Below the pieces are notes generated by a model. It saw only the letters and a program-made list of their open reading frames with translations, ran no database searches and was not told the DNA's origin. Below are positions 26,463 to 34,294 of a DNA stretch of 42,586 nucleotides, piece by piece. The DNA is from Pseudomonadota bacterium (GTDB lineage Bacteria; Myxococcota_A; UBA796; GCA-2862545): assembly GCA_023954855.1 (NCBI GenBank), contig JAGSGY010000048.1, positions 1-42,586 on the forward strand, in the 5' to 3' direction. Numbering within the stretch: the stretch's first letter is position 1; the number at the start of each line of letters is the position of its first letter. A program made the position numbers and the translations under genes.

Positions 26463-27083
26463 CTAGTTGTTGGTGGCGGCGGCTGGATTGGCCAGCATGC
26501 CGCGGATGAACATTTCGGCCACCTGGTCGGCGGCCTCTTCCAGTGAGAAGCGGTCGGCTTTGCGCGACAGCACCCACTGCATGGCAATCTCGTCGAGTCC
26601 GCCGAAGAACGCCCACATGGTGGTGAACGGATCGAGCTCGGCACGGAACAGCCCAGCGGACTGGCCTTCTCGGACGATCTGGCCGAATACTCCGAGGTAG
26701 GCCCAGAGCTTCTCGGGGCGGTAGTCCTTGAGGAACTTGTTCGAGAGGCGGAGCTCGATCTGCAGCACTTCTGCAGCTGAGCGGTTGTCGCGCACCTGGC
26801 GGAAGTGGAACTTCGCGAAGACGCGGATGCGCTCGATCGGGTCGTTGATTCCGTCGAGGGCTTCGCCAAGTCCGGTGAGCAGCTCGTCCATCTTCTCCTC
26901 GAAGATCGAGAGGAGCAGGTCCTCTTTGTTCTTGAAGTACAGGTAGATGGTGCCGTCAGCGACCCCGGCACGGCGGGCGATGTCGCTCACGCGTGCTTGA
27001 TGGAAACCCTTTTCAGCGAAGACCTCAACGGCGGCTTCGGTGATCAGGCTTCGCTTGTCAGAACGGGTGTTGGTGGACGTCAT
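26463..27083 (-). CDS. fadR: TetR-family regulator, FadR (YsiA)-like
   Basis: A 206-residue TetR-family repressor. The helix-turn-helix domain (about 10-60) reads ITEAAVEVFAEKGFHQARVSDIARRAGVADGTIYLYFKNKEDLL, split here by position: ITEAAVEVFAEKGFHQ, then VSDIARRAGVADGTIYLYF. It is strikingly like Bacillus subtilis FadR, which represses fatty-acid degradation genes including an etfB-etfA pair and is released by long-chain acyl-CoA. Its place directly before etfB-etfA supports the same role. ATG 27083 is preferred over TTG 27101 because AGGGG lies 4 bases upstream. No clear operator palindrome was found in the 320 bases upstream. Confidence 0.85.
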   Translation of the reverse strand: MTSTNTRSDKRSLITEAAVEVFAEKGFHQARVSDIARRAGVADGTIYLYFKNKEDLLLSIFEEKMDELLTGLGEALDGINDPIERIRVFAKFHFRQVRDNRSAAEVLQIELRLSNKFLKDYRPEKLWAYLGVFGQIVREGQSAGLFRAELDPFTTMWAFFGGLDEIAMQWVLSRKADRFSLEEAADQVAEMFIRGMLANPAAATNN

Positions 27084-27404
27084 CGAACCCCTGTTGTCCA
27101 AGTCGTCGTGCGGGGGTGGACCGGGCCGGAGCCTTCGGATCCACGACTGAGCCGCGGTTCACCGGCTTATCCCATACGCGCGTGCGAGCAAGGTTTCCGT
27201 TTTGCGCGAGCGTCGGGACTTCTTGGCCCGGAGATCGGCCAGGGATGGTGGTTGGCGGGGATGTGTCGGCCCGCCTGACGACCGGATGACGCCGTTCCAA
27301 GAGGCTGGCCTGTCGAGGCGCATCGCAACTAGTAGGTGCGAAGCCGCGTTTCCGCGTAGCATCGGGTAGGGTCCTCTGAACGCAAAGACCTTGTAGGGTC
27401 CTCG
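27084..27404. other. Intergenic region upstream of fadR-etfBA
   Basis: No credible gene. It should hold the promoter of the fadR/etf operon. An 11-base perfect direct repeat, GTAGGGTCCTC, occurs at 27366-27376 and 27393-27403, the second copy ending one base before the folK stop codon. No clear terminator for folK is seen. Confidence 0.4.
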
Positions 27405-27914
27405 CTAGCGCCGGTGCAGATACCGCGTCAGCAGGCCGTCCCGAACGGGTCGTGGGCGTCCGTCACGGGGAAGATCGGCGAAGAGCACTCCGGTAGTCGG
27501 GTGCTTTGCTTCTGGCCAGACCTCGATCAACGGGTCGAGAACGAAGGGTCGACCGGCGATACCGGGGTGAGGGAGGATGAGCCAAGGGTCGTCATACGTC
27601 ACGCCGTCGACGACGAGGAGGTCGAGATCGAGTGTGCGATCGCCCCAGTGGCCCTTTCGGCGGCGGGCAGCATCGTCTTCGAGCGCGCGACAGGCGTGAA
27701 GTAGGGCTTCGGGGGTCGCCGTGGTCTCGATCAACACGACGCCATTCAGAAACCACCCGCGCGCCGTGCCGCCACGCATTGGGGGGGTGCGAACCCAGCG
27801 TGAGGTGCGCAGAACGGTGCAGTCTGGGCGGGCGTCGAGCTTGCGTACCGCGAGCTCCAGCCAGGCGTGGCGATCACCGAGTGAGCTTCCGAGTCCGATG
27901 GCGGCGAGGGTCAT
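27405..27914 (-). CDS. folK: Hydroxymethyldihydropteridine pyrophosphokinase
   Basis: A 169-residue HPPK, which transfers pyrophosphate from ATP to 6-hydroxymethyl-7,8-dihydropterin in folate synthesis. Motifs: GLGSSLGDR at the N-terminus, FLNGVVLIET, the signature RRRKGHWGDRTLDLDLL with the Mg-binding DxD and catalytic Arg/His cluster, and LPHPGIAGRPFVLDPL. ATG 27914 overlaps the stop of the upstream gene as ATGA. It is last in a chain of coupled genes with an exported protein and a pilin-like protein, so it seems to be carried by a non-metabolic operon. Confidence 0.96.
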   Translation of the reverse strand: MTLAAIGLGSSLGDRHAWLELAVRKLDARPDCTVLRTSRWVRTPPMRGGTARGWFLNGVVLIETTATPEALLHACRALEDDAARRRKGHWGDRTLDLDLLVVDGVTYDDPWLILPHPGIAGRPFVLDPLIEVWPEAKHPTTGVLFADLPRDGRPRPVRDGLLTRYLHRR

Positions 27915-28423
27915 GGGGCGCCCCTTAGCCGATCCGCGGCGCGGGCATAAATGGCGTCACCGCCTTCGAGGGTCGAGGCGAGCTCGAGCCACGCCGCTGC
28001 GTCGCGCGGATCGTCGGAGTGAAGCAGGCGGCTCATGCCCAGTGCGACGGGAAACCACGGGTCTTCGGGATGTGCGGCCACGCCGGTTCGCAGAATGCGC
28101 TCGTGCCCTTCGATGTCGCCGATCGAGGCGAGCATGAGGGCGCCGTATGCGTGGGGCGGAATCCAGGTCGGATCGAGCTCCGTCGAAGCGGTGATCCATT
28201 CCGAGAGGGCCTCCGGAGCGACGTCTCCGCGGTGTCCATAGGCGAGCACAGCCCGCATCCAGGCGAAGCTGGCGGCTGTCGAGCGGCTCCCGAGGGCCAC
28301 GATCTGGAGCGCCGCGGGGCCCGGGGGGGGCTCTGCGGCGCGGGATGCGCGTTGGGCGCGAATCTGGGTGTGGGTGGCCATGGACGTCAGAGCGAGTCCG
28401 AGAGCCAGCAGACGCCAGATCAG
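27911..28423 (-). CDS. Exported TPR-like protein, probable CTG start
   Basis: A 170-residue protein if read from CTG 28423. The first ATG is at 28381, but no ribosome site precedes it, and the codons just upstream (IWRLLALGLALTS) form a signal-peptide core in frame, with an upstream stop and no ATG/GTG/TTG between. CTG 28423 overlaps the TGA of the pilin-like gene as CTGA, the geometry of a coupled start. The mature part has TPR-like helix pairs (ALSEWITASTELDPTWIPPHAYGALM, then HERILRTGVAAHPEDPWFPVALGMSRLL, given in pieces: ERILRTGVAAHPEDP). Function unknown; coupling to the pilin-like gene suggests a pilus- or envelope-related role. Confidence 0.65.
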   Translation of the reverse strand: MIWRLLALGLALTSMATHTQIRAQRASRAAEPPPGPAALQIVALGSRSTAASFAWMRAVLAYGHRGDVAPEALSEWITASTELDPTWIPPHAYGALMLASIGDIEGHERILRTGVAAHPEDPWFPVALGMSRLLHSDDPRDAAAWLELASTLEGGDAIYARAADRLRGAP

Positions 28424-28869
28424 TAGACGTTCTCGCCGGTCGTGGCCTTAGCGTTCGCGTCTTGGTCGGCCTTGAAGATGGCGCGCTCACCGTCGCCGTC
28501 AATGTCGGCGACACCGGTCACTTCGAAGCCCGTCTCACTTGCGACGACCTGGTAGCTGCCGTAGACCTTGTCCTTGACCTTGGGGGCCCAGGAGAGCTTC
28601 TTGAAGCCTGCGGACGGGGTCCAAGCGACGGGTTCTGCGTTGACGGCCGTTGCAGGACGGGGCGAGGCTTCGGCGCTCACGAAGTCGCCAAAGGCGCCCT
28701 GGAGCGTAATCTCAGCCGTACGAATGGAGTCGACGTTGAGCGGAAGCTCGGTGCGCTCCGACTTCCCCGACGAGCCTGAAGTCATGATCAGTGCAAGGGC
28801 GATGACGAGCACGACGGCTCCGACGCCAATTGCGATCTCGGTACGGCCGATTCCACGACGGTCGAGCAT
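28420..28869 (-). CDS. Type IV pilin-like protein
   Basis: A 149-residue protein with a pattern fitting a class III (prepilin) signal: a short basic leader MLDRRG, cleavage after Gly6, then IGRTE with Glu at +5, then a hydrophobic helix (EIAIGVGAVVLVIALALIM). Residue +1 would be Ile instead of the usual Phe/Met. The C-terminal domain (SYQVVASETGFEVTGVADIDGDGERAIF) resembles pilin-like proteins of deltaproteobacteria, which often end in a beta sheet with a DxDGDG loop. GGAGG lies 6 bases before the ATG. No other pilus genes are in the window, so the assembly machine would have to be elsewhere. It could instead be a simple bitopic membrane protein. Confidence 0.65.
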   Translation of the reverse strand: MLDRRGIGRTEIAIGVGAVVLVIALALIMTSGSSGKSERTELPLNVDSIRTAEITLQGAFGDFVSAEASPRPATAVNAEPVAWTPSAGFKKLSWAPKVKDKVYGSYQVVASETGFEVTGVADIDGDGERAIFKADQDANAKATTGENVY

Positions 28870-28924
28870 GTGTGTCCTCCAGGCGGCAGACTAGTCCGTT
28901 GGGGGGACTCAGGAAAGCGGAGAG

Positions 28925-30034
28925 TCATCCGCGGTGCGAAAGCCGCCTGCGCACGAGGCTGACAAGGTCCTCAACGGGGCGCGTGGACGTGGTGACATGC
29001 ACAGTGCCGTTGATGGCGTAGGCCACAATTGACACGTCGCCTTCCTGCCCGAAGCTGAGCGGAACACCCCCGACCGTGGCGCGCCCGGAATAGGTCGGCG
29101 CGACGGCGCCCTGCCACCGCTGCAGGGTGTAGAGGTTGGCGCGCTCGTCCTCGTAGATGATCGCGGTGCCCGCATCGGGAAGCAGCACCACCCCAACATC
29201 GCGAAGACCGATGTGCATGAGTGACGGCGTCTCCCACAGGGTCCGCGGAACGTCGTTGTCGGCATACGCGGCCTCAAGCTGCGCCGTGTCGGACGGGTCG
29301 AACCAGGCACCGGGCGAGGACACCAACTCGTGGGTGTCGGTGTAGGAGGCCGAAGGGGTCGCCCAGAACGCCACGCCGACGATGAGTGCGGTGGGCACGA
29401 AGAGCGCGAGCACAATCAGTGCGATCCAGACACGCTTCGGGCGAGGACGCGGAACACGCGGGATGGGGGCCTTGACCAGGTCGAGCAAGCCCTCGGGCGC
29501 CGCGACTGAGAGGGTGCGCCTGAGCCCTGGCTCCCACTGTGCGAGTGCGGTGGATGCGGCGCTCCGGTGGCCCTCTGCTTCCACTGGCGTATGGCCGGCG
29601 AGGGCCGCCAGGTGTGAAATCGGCAGACCGACCACCGCGTCGAAGGTGTAGGTCAGCCCCACGACGTGTGGCAGGGCTTGCAGTGTTCGGTGTGCATCGC
29701 TGTCGGCGTCGCTCGGGCTTTGTGAGCCCAGCCGGTGCGCCAACGTGCTCCAGAGGCCTTGGTAGAGCTGGAGGGCAAACGACTGGTCGAGCACGAAGCC
29801 TATGACGTCGCTGCGGAGGTGCTCTTGAAAGGACCCGACCGTCGCCAGCGCATCGGTCTCGTTCATCAACGCGGTGCAGATGGACCAGACACTGTCGACG
29901 TGCGGCTCGAGGAGCGTGCGAAGTGCGCCGTCATCGCCGCTTTGGGCCTCGCGCAGTAGGCGAACCTCAGCGAGGGCAATCTGGTCTATGGCAAGTGCGT
30001 CAGACAGCGGCTTTGTGACTCCGATCATGCGCAT
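28925..30034 (-). CDS. Membrane-anchored protein with degenerate ECF sigma-like domains
   Basis: A 369-residue protein. Residues about 20-105 (RLLREAQSGDDGALRTLLEPHVDSVW, in pieces LREAQSGDDGALRTLLEPHV) match the start of sigma region 2 of ECF factors, but the -10-recognition part is poorly conserved. Residues about 115-170 (LPHVVGLTYTFDAVVGLPISHLAALAG) look like region 4 with its helix-turn-helix. One membrane helix (202-224) then leads to an extracytoplasmic domain of about 145 residues. This suggests a membrane-tethered sigma-like or anti-sigma-like sensor. It lies 55 bases upstream of the pilin-like gene on the same strand. The sigma relationship is by eye; an unrelated helical domain remains possible. 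Confidence 0.55.
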   Translation of the reverse strand: MRMIGVTKPLSDALAIDQIALAEVRLLREAQSGDDGALRTLLEPHVDSVWSICTALMNETDALATVGSFQEHLRSDVIGFVLDQSFALQLYQGLWSTLAHRLGSQSPSDADSDAHRTLQALPHVVGLTYTFDAVVGLPISHLAALAGHTPVEAEGHRSAASTALAQWEPGLRRTLSVAAPEGLLDLVKAPIPRVPRPRPKRVWIALIVLALFVPTALIVGVAFWATPSASYTDTHELVSSPGAWFDPSDTAQLEAAYADNDVPRTLWETPSLMHIGLRDVGVVLLPDAGTAIIYEDERANLYTLQRWQGAVAPTYSGRATVGGVPLSFGQEGDVSIVAYAINGTVHVTTSTRPVEDLVSLVRRRLSHRG

Positions 30035-30077
30035 GGTAGCGCGCTGATCGCAGAATGCACGTCAAGCTTGGGTGCGG

Positions 30078-30356
30078 CTAGATGCCGGCGTTCTCGACGG
30101 CGGGCAGCCCGTCGATCTTGTCGGACTCTTCCTTGGTCGAGTCGTCGCGAATCACGAGGTCCTCGCCGACTTCGAGAAGCAGCAGGGCAGGGGCGGTCGA
30201 GCCGTTCGTGGTCGGAAGCAGCGTGTGGCCGTCCTTCATCCAGGCCACGGCCGTGTCGCGGTCGATCGTGCGCGGCGGGAGATTGTGCATACGCACGCGG
30301 AGAGCGGCGATCTTGCCATCGTTGAGATCGGCACCGTGCACTGCGATTCTGGCCAT
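30078..30356 (-). CDS. Small protein, function unknown
   Basis: A 92-residue soluble protein with an excellent ribosome site (GGAGGA, 4 bases before ATG 30356). MARIAVHGADLNDGKIAALRV begins a beta-alpha pattern; LLLLEVGEDLVIRDDSTKEESDKI forms the C-terminal half. No cysteines, no signal. It lies 34 bases after the ABC transporter gene and 43 bases before the sigma-like gene on the same strand. Family not recognised. Confidence 0.7.
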   Translation of the reverse strand: MARIAVHGADLNDGKIAALRVRMHNLPPRTIDRDTAVAWMKDGHTLLPTTNGSTAPALLLLEVGEDLVIRDDSTKEESDKIDGLPAVENAGI

Positions 30357-30390
30357 TCATTCCTCCGAGCGGAGGGGCCGGATAACGCGG

Positions 30391-32982
30391 CTAGTCGCGG
30401 CCGGCCCGCGCGGTGAGCCAGGTGGCGGTCGTGAGGAACGCGACGAAGAACGCCGCGAGCACGCCCATCAGCGCGTACAGCGGAAGTCCCAGGTCGCTTC
30501 CGTCGGGGGGTGCTGCGAATCCGAGGTCTTGCATGCGCAGCCCGAGGTCGCGCATGAAGGTGCGCAATCCCGTCGACTGACCGCGGTCGATACGCGGCAC
30601 AGGCTCGTACATTCGGCTTCCGGTCTTCATGGCCGCGTCAAAGCTGTACCGGGTGATCATCAGCCAGGTCAGCCCCTTGGCTGCGAGCCCCATGTCCTTC
30701 AGGTAGACGATGAGTCCGCCGAAGGTGATCTGCGGAATCAAGGTCAGCGGTAGGGCTGCAACGGCCGCCTCGGAGCTCGCGAAGGCGCTTGAGAGCATCA
30801 AGCCCATGGCCATTCCGACGAGGCCGGTGAGCGCGGTCACAGCGTAGAGCGCCATGTACGAGAATTCGTAGGGGTCGTTGGGAACGCCGTCACCATCGAG
30901 GGGTGGCGAATCGAAGGGCCCGCCCATGCCGATGCCGACGTAGCAGATCGAGACCAGCATGAAGCACTGGAGAAGCACGATGGCGCCCAGCACCGTCACC
31001 TTCGAGCCCATGTAGGGAATCAGTCCCAGGCCGATGCGTCGCTCACGCTTCCAGATGGCCCGCTCGGCGATGAGCTCACGAACCGAGGTCGAGGCGCCGA
31101 ACCACAACGCGGAGAGCACCAGCATGAACAGGGCTGCGGGATTGGCGCCCGGGAAGACGAGCACCATGGCCACGGCCAAGAGGGGGGCCTGAGCGAGCAG
31201 GACGCTCATGCCGCCCACGTCGCGCATCTTCGTCTTTGCGTACCGCCGAACGAGGGTTCGGTATTGTCGCCAGGTCGACCCACCCGCAGCGGCGACCTCT
31301 TCTCCGCTCGAGATGTCGACGCCGTCCAATCCGAGCAAGTGCTCGCGGGTGCCGACGTACTTCTTGCGCGCTGAGCCGTCGCGATAGTCCTGACCCCATT
31401 GTTCTGGGGTCTTCTCGGCGAGGCGAGCGAAGACTTCGTCTGGACTCTCGACGCCAAAGTAGGCGCAGGCGTCGTCCGGCGGGCCGAACCAGGCCAATCG
31501 CCCGCCTGGAGCGAGCACGAGCAGGTGGTCCACCATCGACATGACGGATGGGGTCACATCATGGGTGACGAGGAAGACGATGCGTCCGTCGTCCGCGAGC
31601 TGGCGGGCCTGGCCGACGATGTCCTGTGCAGTCTGCGGATCGAGGCCCGAGGTGGGCTCGTCGAGGAACAACACGCGTGTGGACTTGGTGATCAGCTCCT
31701 GACCGAGAGACACGCGCTTGCGCTGACCACCCGAGATGCCGCGCTTGAGGGCGTCGCCGATACGGGACCCGCGCACATGAGCGATACCGAGTTCGTCGAG
31801 GACCCGGTCGACTTCGCCGTCGATGACGGCCTTGTCGGTGTCGGGGGCGAAGCGCAGGCGACCCGAGTAGTACAGCGCCTCTTCGACGGTGAGCTCGCCG
31901 TGCACGACGTCGTCCTGCGGCACGATTCCGACGATGCTGCGGTCGGTCGCGAGCAGCCGGTGGAAGGGTTGCCCGTCCATCAGCACGTCGCCGGTGTCGG
32001 CGGGGGCGATGCCTGCGATGGCCGTCAGTAGCGTGGTCTTGCCAGCGCCGGAGGGGCCCACCATGGCGATGACTTCGCCCGAGAACACGGTGAACGAGAC
32101 ATCGTCGAGCAGGCTGATGTCGCCGATCTGCCGTTTCAGGTTCCGGCAGGACAGTGCCGAGAACGACTGCATGCCGAACGCGGTGAGGGTCTTGGCCTCG
32201 GGGTCGAGCGTCAGGGTGTAGGGCCCGACGCGGAGGGTGTCGCCCGGACCAAACGGTGCCGAGGACTTGGGACTGCCGTTGAGAATGGTCGGCCGACCGC
32301 TCTGCAAGTCGAGCAAGCGCCAGCCATTGCCGCTGCGCACCAGCTCGGCGTGGCGGTTGGCGACTTGGGGGTCGGGGAGCACGATCTCGGCGGCCCGACT
32401 GCGGCCAATCAGGTACCGGTCTTCGGTGAGCTCGAACTTGAAGTCGCCGGTCGCATGCCGCACGTCGTGCTTTCTGAACAGAGCGCCCACGAGCATCTGG
32501 TCGATGCCCAAGGCTTCGGCGGCGTTCTCGAGGCGGGCGATCTCGATCTTGTCGATGACGCCGTCTTCGGCGCAGACCGCAAAGTACGAGTCGAGCAGAA
32601 GCAGGGCCTCGCTCGTGCCGTACTTGTCGGAGAAGCCGTGGAGATCGAGCTCTTCCTCGACCGAAACGCGAAGCGCCTCTTCTTCGGCGCGACCGAAGCG
32701 GGCGCCAAACACTCGGAGCTCCGACTCGCTGATCGCGGTGAAGTTCTCTGGCGCAAGCGCGAGGGTCAGCAGGCTGCTGCACTGGCCTTCATCGAGGCTC
32801 GTGCGTGCCTGGAGCGCCGCCTTCATGGCCGCCGCGGACCCCGCGTCTACATCGTCGGGGACGATGCGGAGCAGGAGCCGGACGAAGTCCACCGCGAAGC
32901 GGACTTCCTCCTCGCCGAGCGACGAGGAGGCGTCTTGGCCCAGTGTGTCCTGGAACCGGTCATAGAGCTGGGTTCCAAGCAC
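30391..32982 (-). CDS. TerB-like/FHA/ABC ATPase/ABC-2 permease fusion transporter
   Basis: An 863-residue ABCG-type half transporter. N-terminal helical region with a TerB-like segment (about 125-165, DSYFAVCAEDGVIDKIEIARLE in pieces: VCAEDGVIDKIEIARLE). FHA domain (about 182-258) with YLIGRS (190-195) and NRH (209-211), the phosphothreonine-binding residues. ABC ATPase: Walker A GPSGAGKTT (309-317), signature ISGGQRKR (416-423), Walker B LFLDEP (438-443), H-loop THD (473-475). C-terminal ABC-2 permease with about six membrane helices (590-860). Resembles Mycobacterium Rv1747, an FHA-regulated exporter controlled by Ser/Thr kinases. The GTG start at 32982 lacks a good ribosome site, but it lies 6 bases after the previous stop, suggesting coupling. 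Substrate unknown. Confidence 0.9.
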   Translation of the reverse strand: MLGTQLYDRFQDTLGQDASSSLGEEEVRFAVDFVRLLLRIVPDDVDAGSAAAMKAALQARTSLDEGQCSSLLTLALAPENFTAISESELRVFGARFGRAEEEALRVSVEEELDLHGFSDKYGTSEALLLLDSYFAVCAEDGVIDKIEIARLENAAEALGIDQMLVGALFRKHDVRHATGDFKFELTEDRYLIGRSRAAEIVLPDPQVANRHAELVRSGNGWRLLDLQSGRPTILNGSPKSSAPFGPGDTLRVGPYTLTLDPEAKTLTAFGMQSFSALSCRNLKRQIGDISLLDDVSFTVFSGEVIAMVGPSGAGKTTLLTAIAGIAPADTGDVLMDGQPFHRLLATDRSIVGIVPQDDVVHGELTVEEALYYSGRLRFAPDTDKAVIDGEVDRVLDELGIAHVRGSRIGDALKRGISGGQRKRVSLGQELITKSTRVLFLDEPTSGLDPQTAQDIVGQARQLADDGRIVFLVTHDVTPSVMSMVDHLLVLAPGGRLAWFGPPDDACAYFGVESPDEVFARLAEKTPEQWGQDYRDGSARKKYVGTREHLLGLDGVDISSGEEVAAAGGSTWRQYRTLVRRYAKTKMRDVGGMSVLLAQAPLLAVAMVLVFPGANPAALFMLVLSALWFGASTSVRELIAERAIWKRERRIGLGLIPYMGSKVTVLGAIVLLQCFMLVSICYVGIGMGGPFDSPPLDGDGVPNDPYEFSYMALYAVTALTGLVGMAMGLMLSSAFASSEAAVAALPLTLIPQITFGGLIVYLKDMGLAAKGLTWLMITRYSFDAAMKTGSRMYEPVPRIDRGQSTGLRTFMRDLGLRMQDLGFAAPPDGSDLGLPLYALMGVLAAFFVAFLTTATWLTARAGRD

Positions 32983-32988
32983 GAGCGG

Positions 32989-33405
32989 CTAGCGGTAGGT
33001 GACCGCGACGCCGACGCCACCATCACCCGTGGTCTCGCGTGCGTAGACCACCAGGTAGTAGGTCGTCGTCGACTCGGGCGTCAGAGACAACTCGGGCTGA
33101 GCGTTCTCGGTCGCATCGCGATGCACGACGTTGCCGTCGAGATCGTAGAGCAAGACGTCGAGGTTCTTGACGCTGTCATCGCCACACGCCTGGAACTTGT
33201 ACTCGTTGCCCTGGTAGACGGTCACGAGGTAGCTGTTCGTCGCGCCGTTCGCGAGGGTCGTGCTGGTCAACGTGCGAATGTGCCAGCCATCTCCGTACGC
33301 ATCCCAGACCTTGGTCCGGACGCAGTCCTCGCCGTCCTTTTCGGAGGCGAGGGCGGGGGTGGCGAGCAGGCTCGCGCCGATCAGCGCGGTGGCAAGACGG
33401 ATCAT
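32989..33405 (-). CDS. Small exported protein with PPC-like beta domain
   Basis: A 138-residue protein. MIRLATALIGASLLATPALA is a Sec signal (cleavage before SEK); AGGAGA lies 5 bases before the ATG. The mature domain has the strand order of a bacterial pre-peptidase C-terminal (PPC)-like sandwich: YLVTVYQGNEYKFQACGDD, LDVLLYDLDGNVV and TYYLVVYARETTGDGGVGVAV. Two cysteines (EDCVRT, QACGDD) may form a disulphide. It lies between the FHA/ABC transporter and a lipoprotein gene, with gaps of 6 and 9 bases, so all three are likely co-translated. Could be an exported substrate or a periplasmic partner of the transporter. Confidence 0.75.
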   Translation of the reverse strand: MIRLATALIGASLLATPALASEKDGEDCVRTKVWDAYGDGWHIRTLTSTTLANGATNSYLVTVYQGNEYKFQACGDDSVKNLDVLLYDLDGNVVHRDATENAQPELSLTPESTTTYYLVVYARETTGDGGVGVAVTYR

Positions 33406-33414
33406 GAAGATCTC

Positions 33415-34260
33415 CTAGAGCAGGGCGAGCACGGCATCGGTGATCTCAATGACCTTGTCGATGTCTTCGTTGGTGAAGGGCTCGCTCTTCTGGGACAGAC
33501 CCTTGAGCTCGGTGAGTGCTTCCTCGAGCTTCTTGGTCACGCCCTCGGGAGCGTGCTCAGCGCCCTCGGTAGCGACATACTTGAGGAAGTAGTCGACGAC
33601 GGGCGGCTGCTTGAGCAGGCCATCGGCCGCGGACGGCTTCTCGGCGCTCTTACACGCCTTGGCGAGAAGGTTCGCACCCTCGAGCCAGGAGCCAGCCTGG
33701 ATGAGCGGAACGATGCGGTTCTGGCCGTTGAACTCGAGCTCGGGGATGATCGCCTGGGAGAGCTCGTCGAGCTCGAGAACCAGTGCGTCGCGGTCGACAC
33801 TGTCGTCCTTGACGCGGGCGACGATGTCGGCGAGCACGGCGTCGACGTCGGAGCCGCCGTCGAGCTTGGACATGCCCTCGCGGACCCAGCCGAGCTGCTC
33901 GATGAGCTTCGCGTTGTCGATGCTGCCGACGGTCAGGAGCATGTCCGAGACCACAACACCGGTACGAACGGCGATGTTGTCGGTGTCGGGCGTCTCGAAG
34001 TTGTAGGTCTTGTCGGTGACAAGGCTACCGATGGTGGTCTCGATCCCGGAGGACTCGAGCGCCTTCTGAGTCTCGAGCGGCGAGGGGACCAAGGTCTCCT
34101 TCACAGCCGCATCGGCCTCAAGCGTCGCCTTGTCGAGCTCAGGCGTCTCGGGCGTCGCGGGTGCAGCCTCGGGAGCCTCGGGGGCTTCGGGGGTCTCAGC
34201 ACCGCCACAGGCGGCCAAAGTGGCGAGCATCGCCAGGGTTCCAACGCGCAGGAACTGCAT
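33415..34260 (-). CDS. Predicted helical lipoprotein
   Basis: A 281-residue protein. MQFLRVGTLAMLATLAACGGAE gives signal and lipobox (LAAC; Cys18); GGAGAAG lies before ATG 34260. A Pro/Glu/Ala linker (about 20-45) precedes an all-helical domain of about 230 residues (AVRTGVVVSDMLLTVG, LIEQLGWVREGMSKL, LDELSQAIIPELEF). Only one further cysteine. Part of a close-set group with the exported PPC-like protein and the FHA/ABC transporter. Function unknown. Confidence 0.8.
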   Translation of the reverse strand: MQFLRVGTLAMLATLAACGGAETPEAPEAPEAAPATPETPELDKATLEADAAVKETLVPSPLETQKALESSGIETTIGSLVTDKTYNFETPDTDNIAVRTGVVVSDMLLTVGSIDNAKLIEQLGWVREGMSKLDGGSDVDAVLADIVARVKDDSVDRDALVLELDELSQAIIPELEFNGQNRIVPLIQAGSWLEGANLLAKACKSAEKPSAADGLLKQPPVVDYFLKYVATEGAEHAPEGVTKKLEEALTELKGLSQKSEPFTNEDIDKVIEITDAVLALL

Positions 34261-34294
34261 TAGGTCTTCTCCAAGGGAAGAGTGGACGCGGAGG

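Noticed and set aside
31559-32782. A 407-codon open frame on minus in another phase of the ABC transporter
   Set aside because: Arg-rich out-of-phase translation; the true frame has all ABC and FHA motifs.
32350-34263. A 637-codon open frame on plus
   Set aside because: Antisense to the FHA/ABC transporter and two exported proteins with strong motifs and ribosome sites; no recognisable product.
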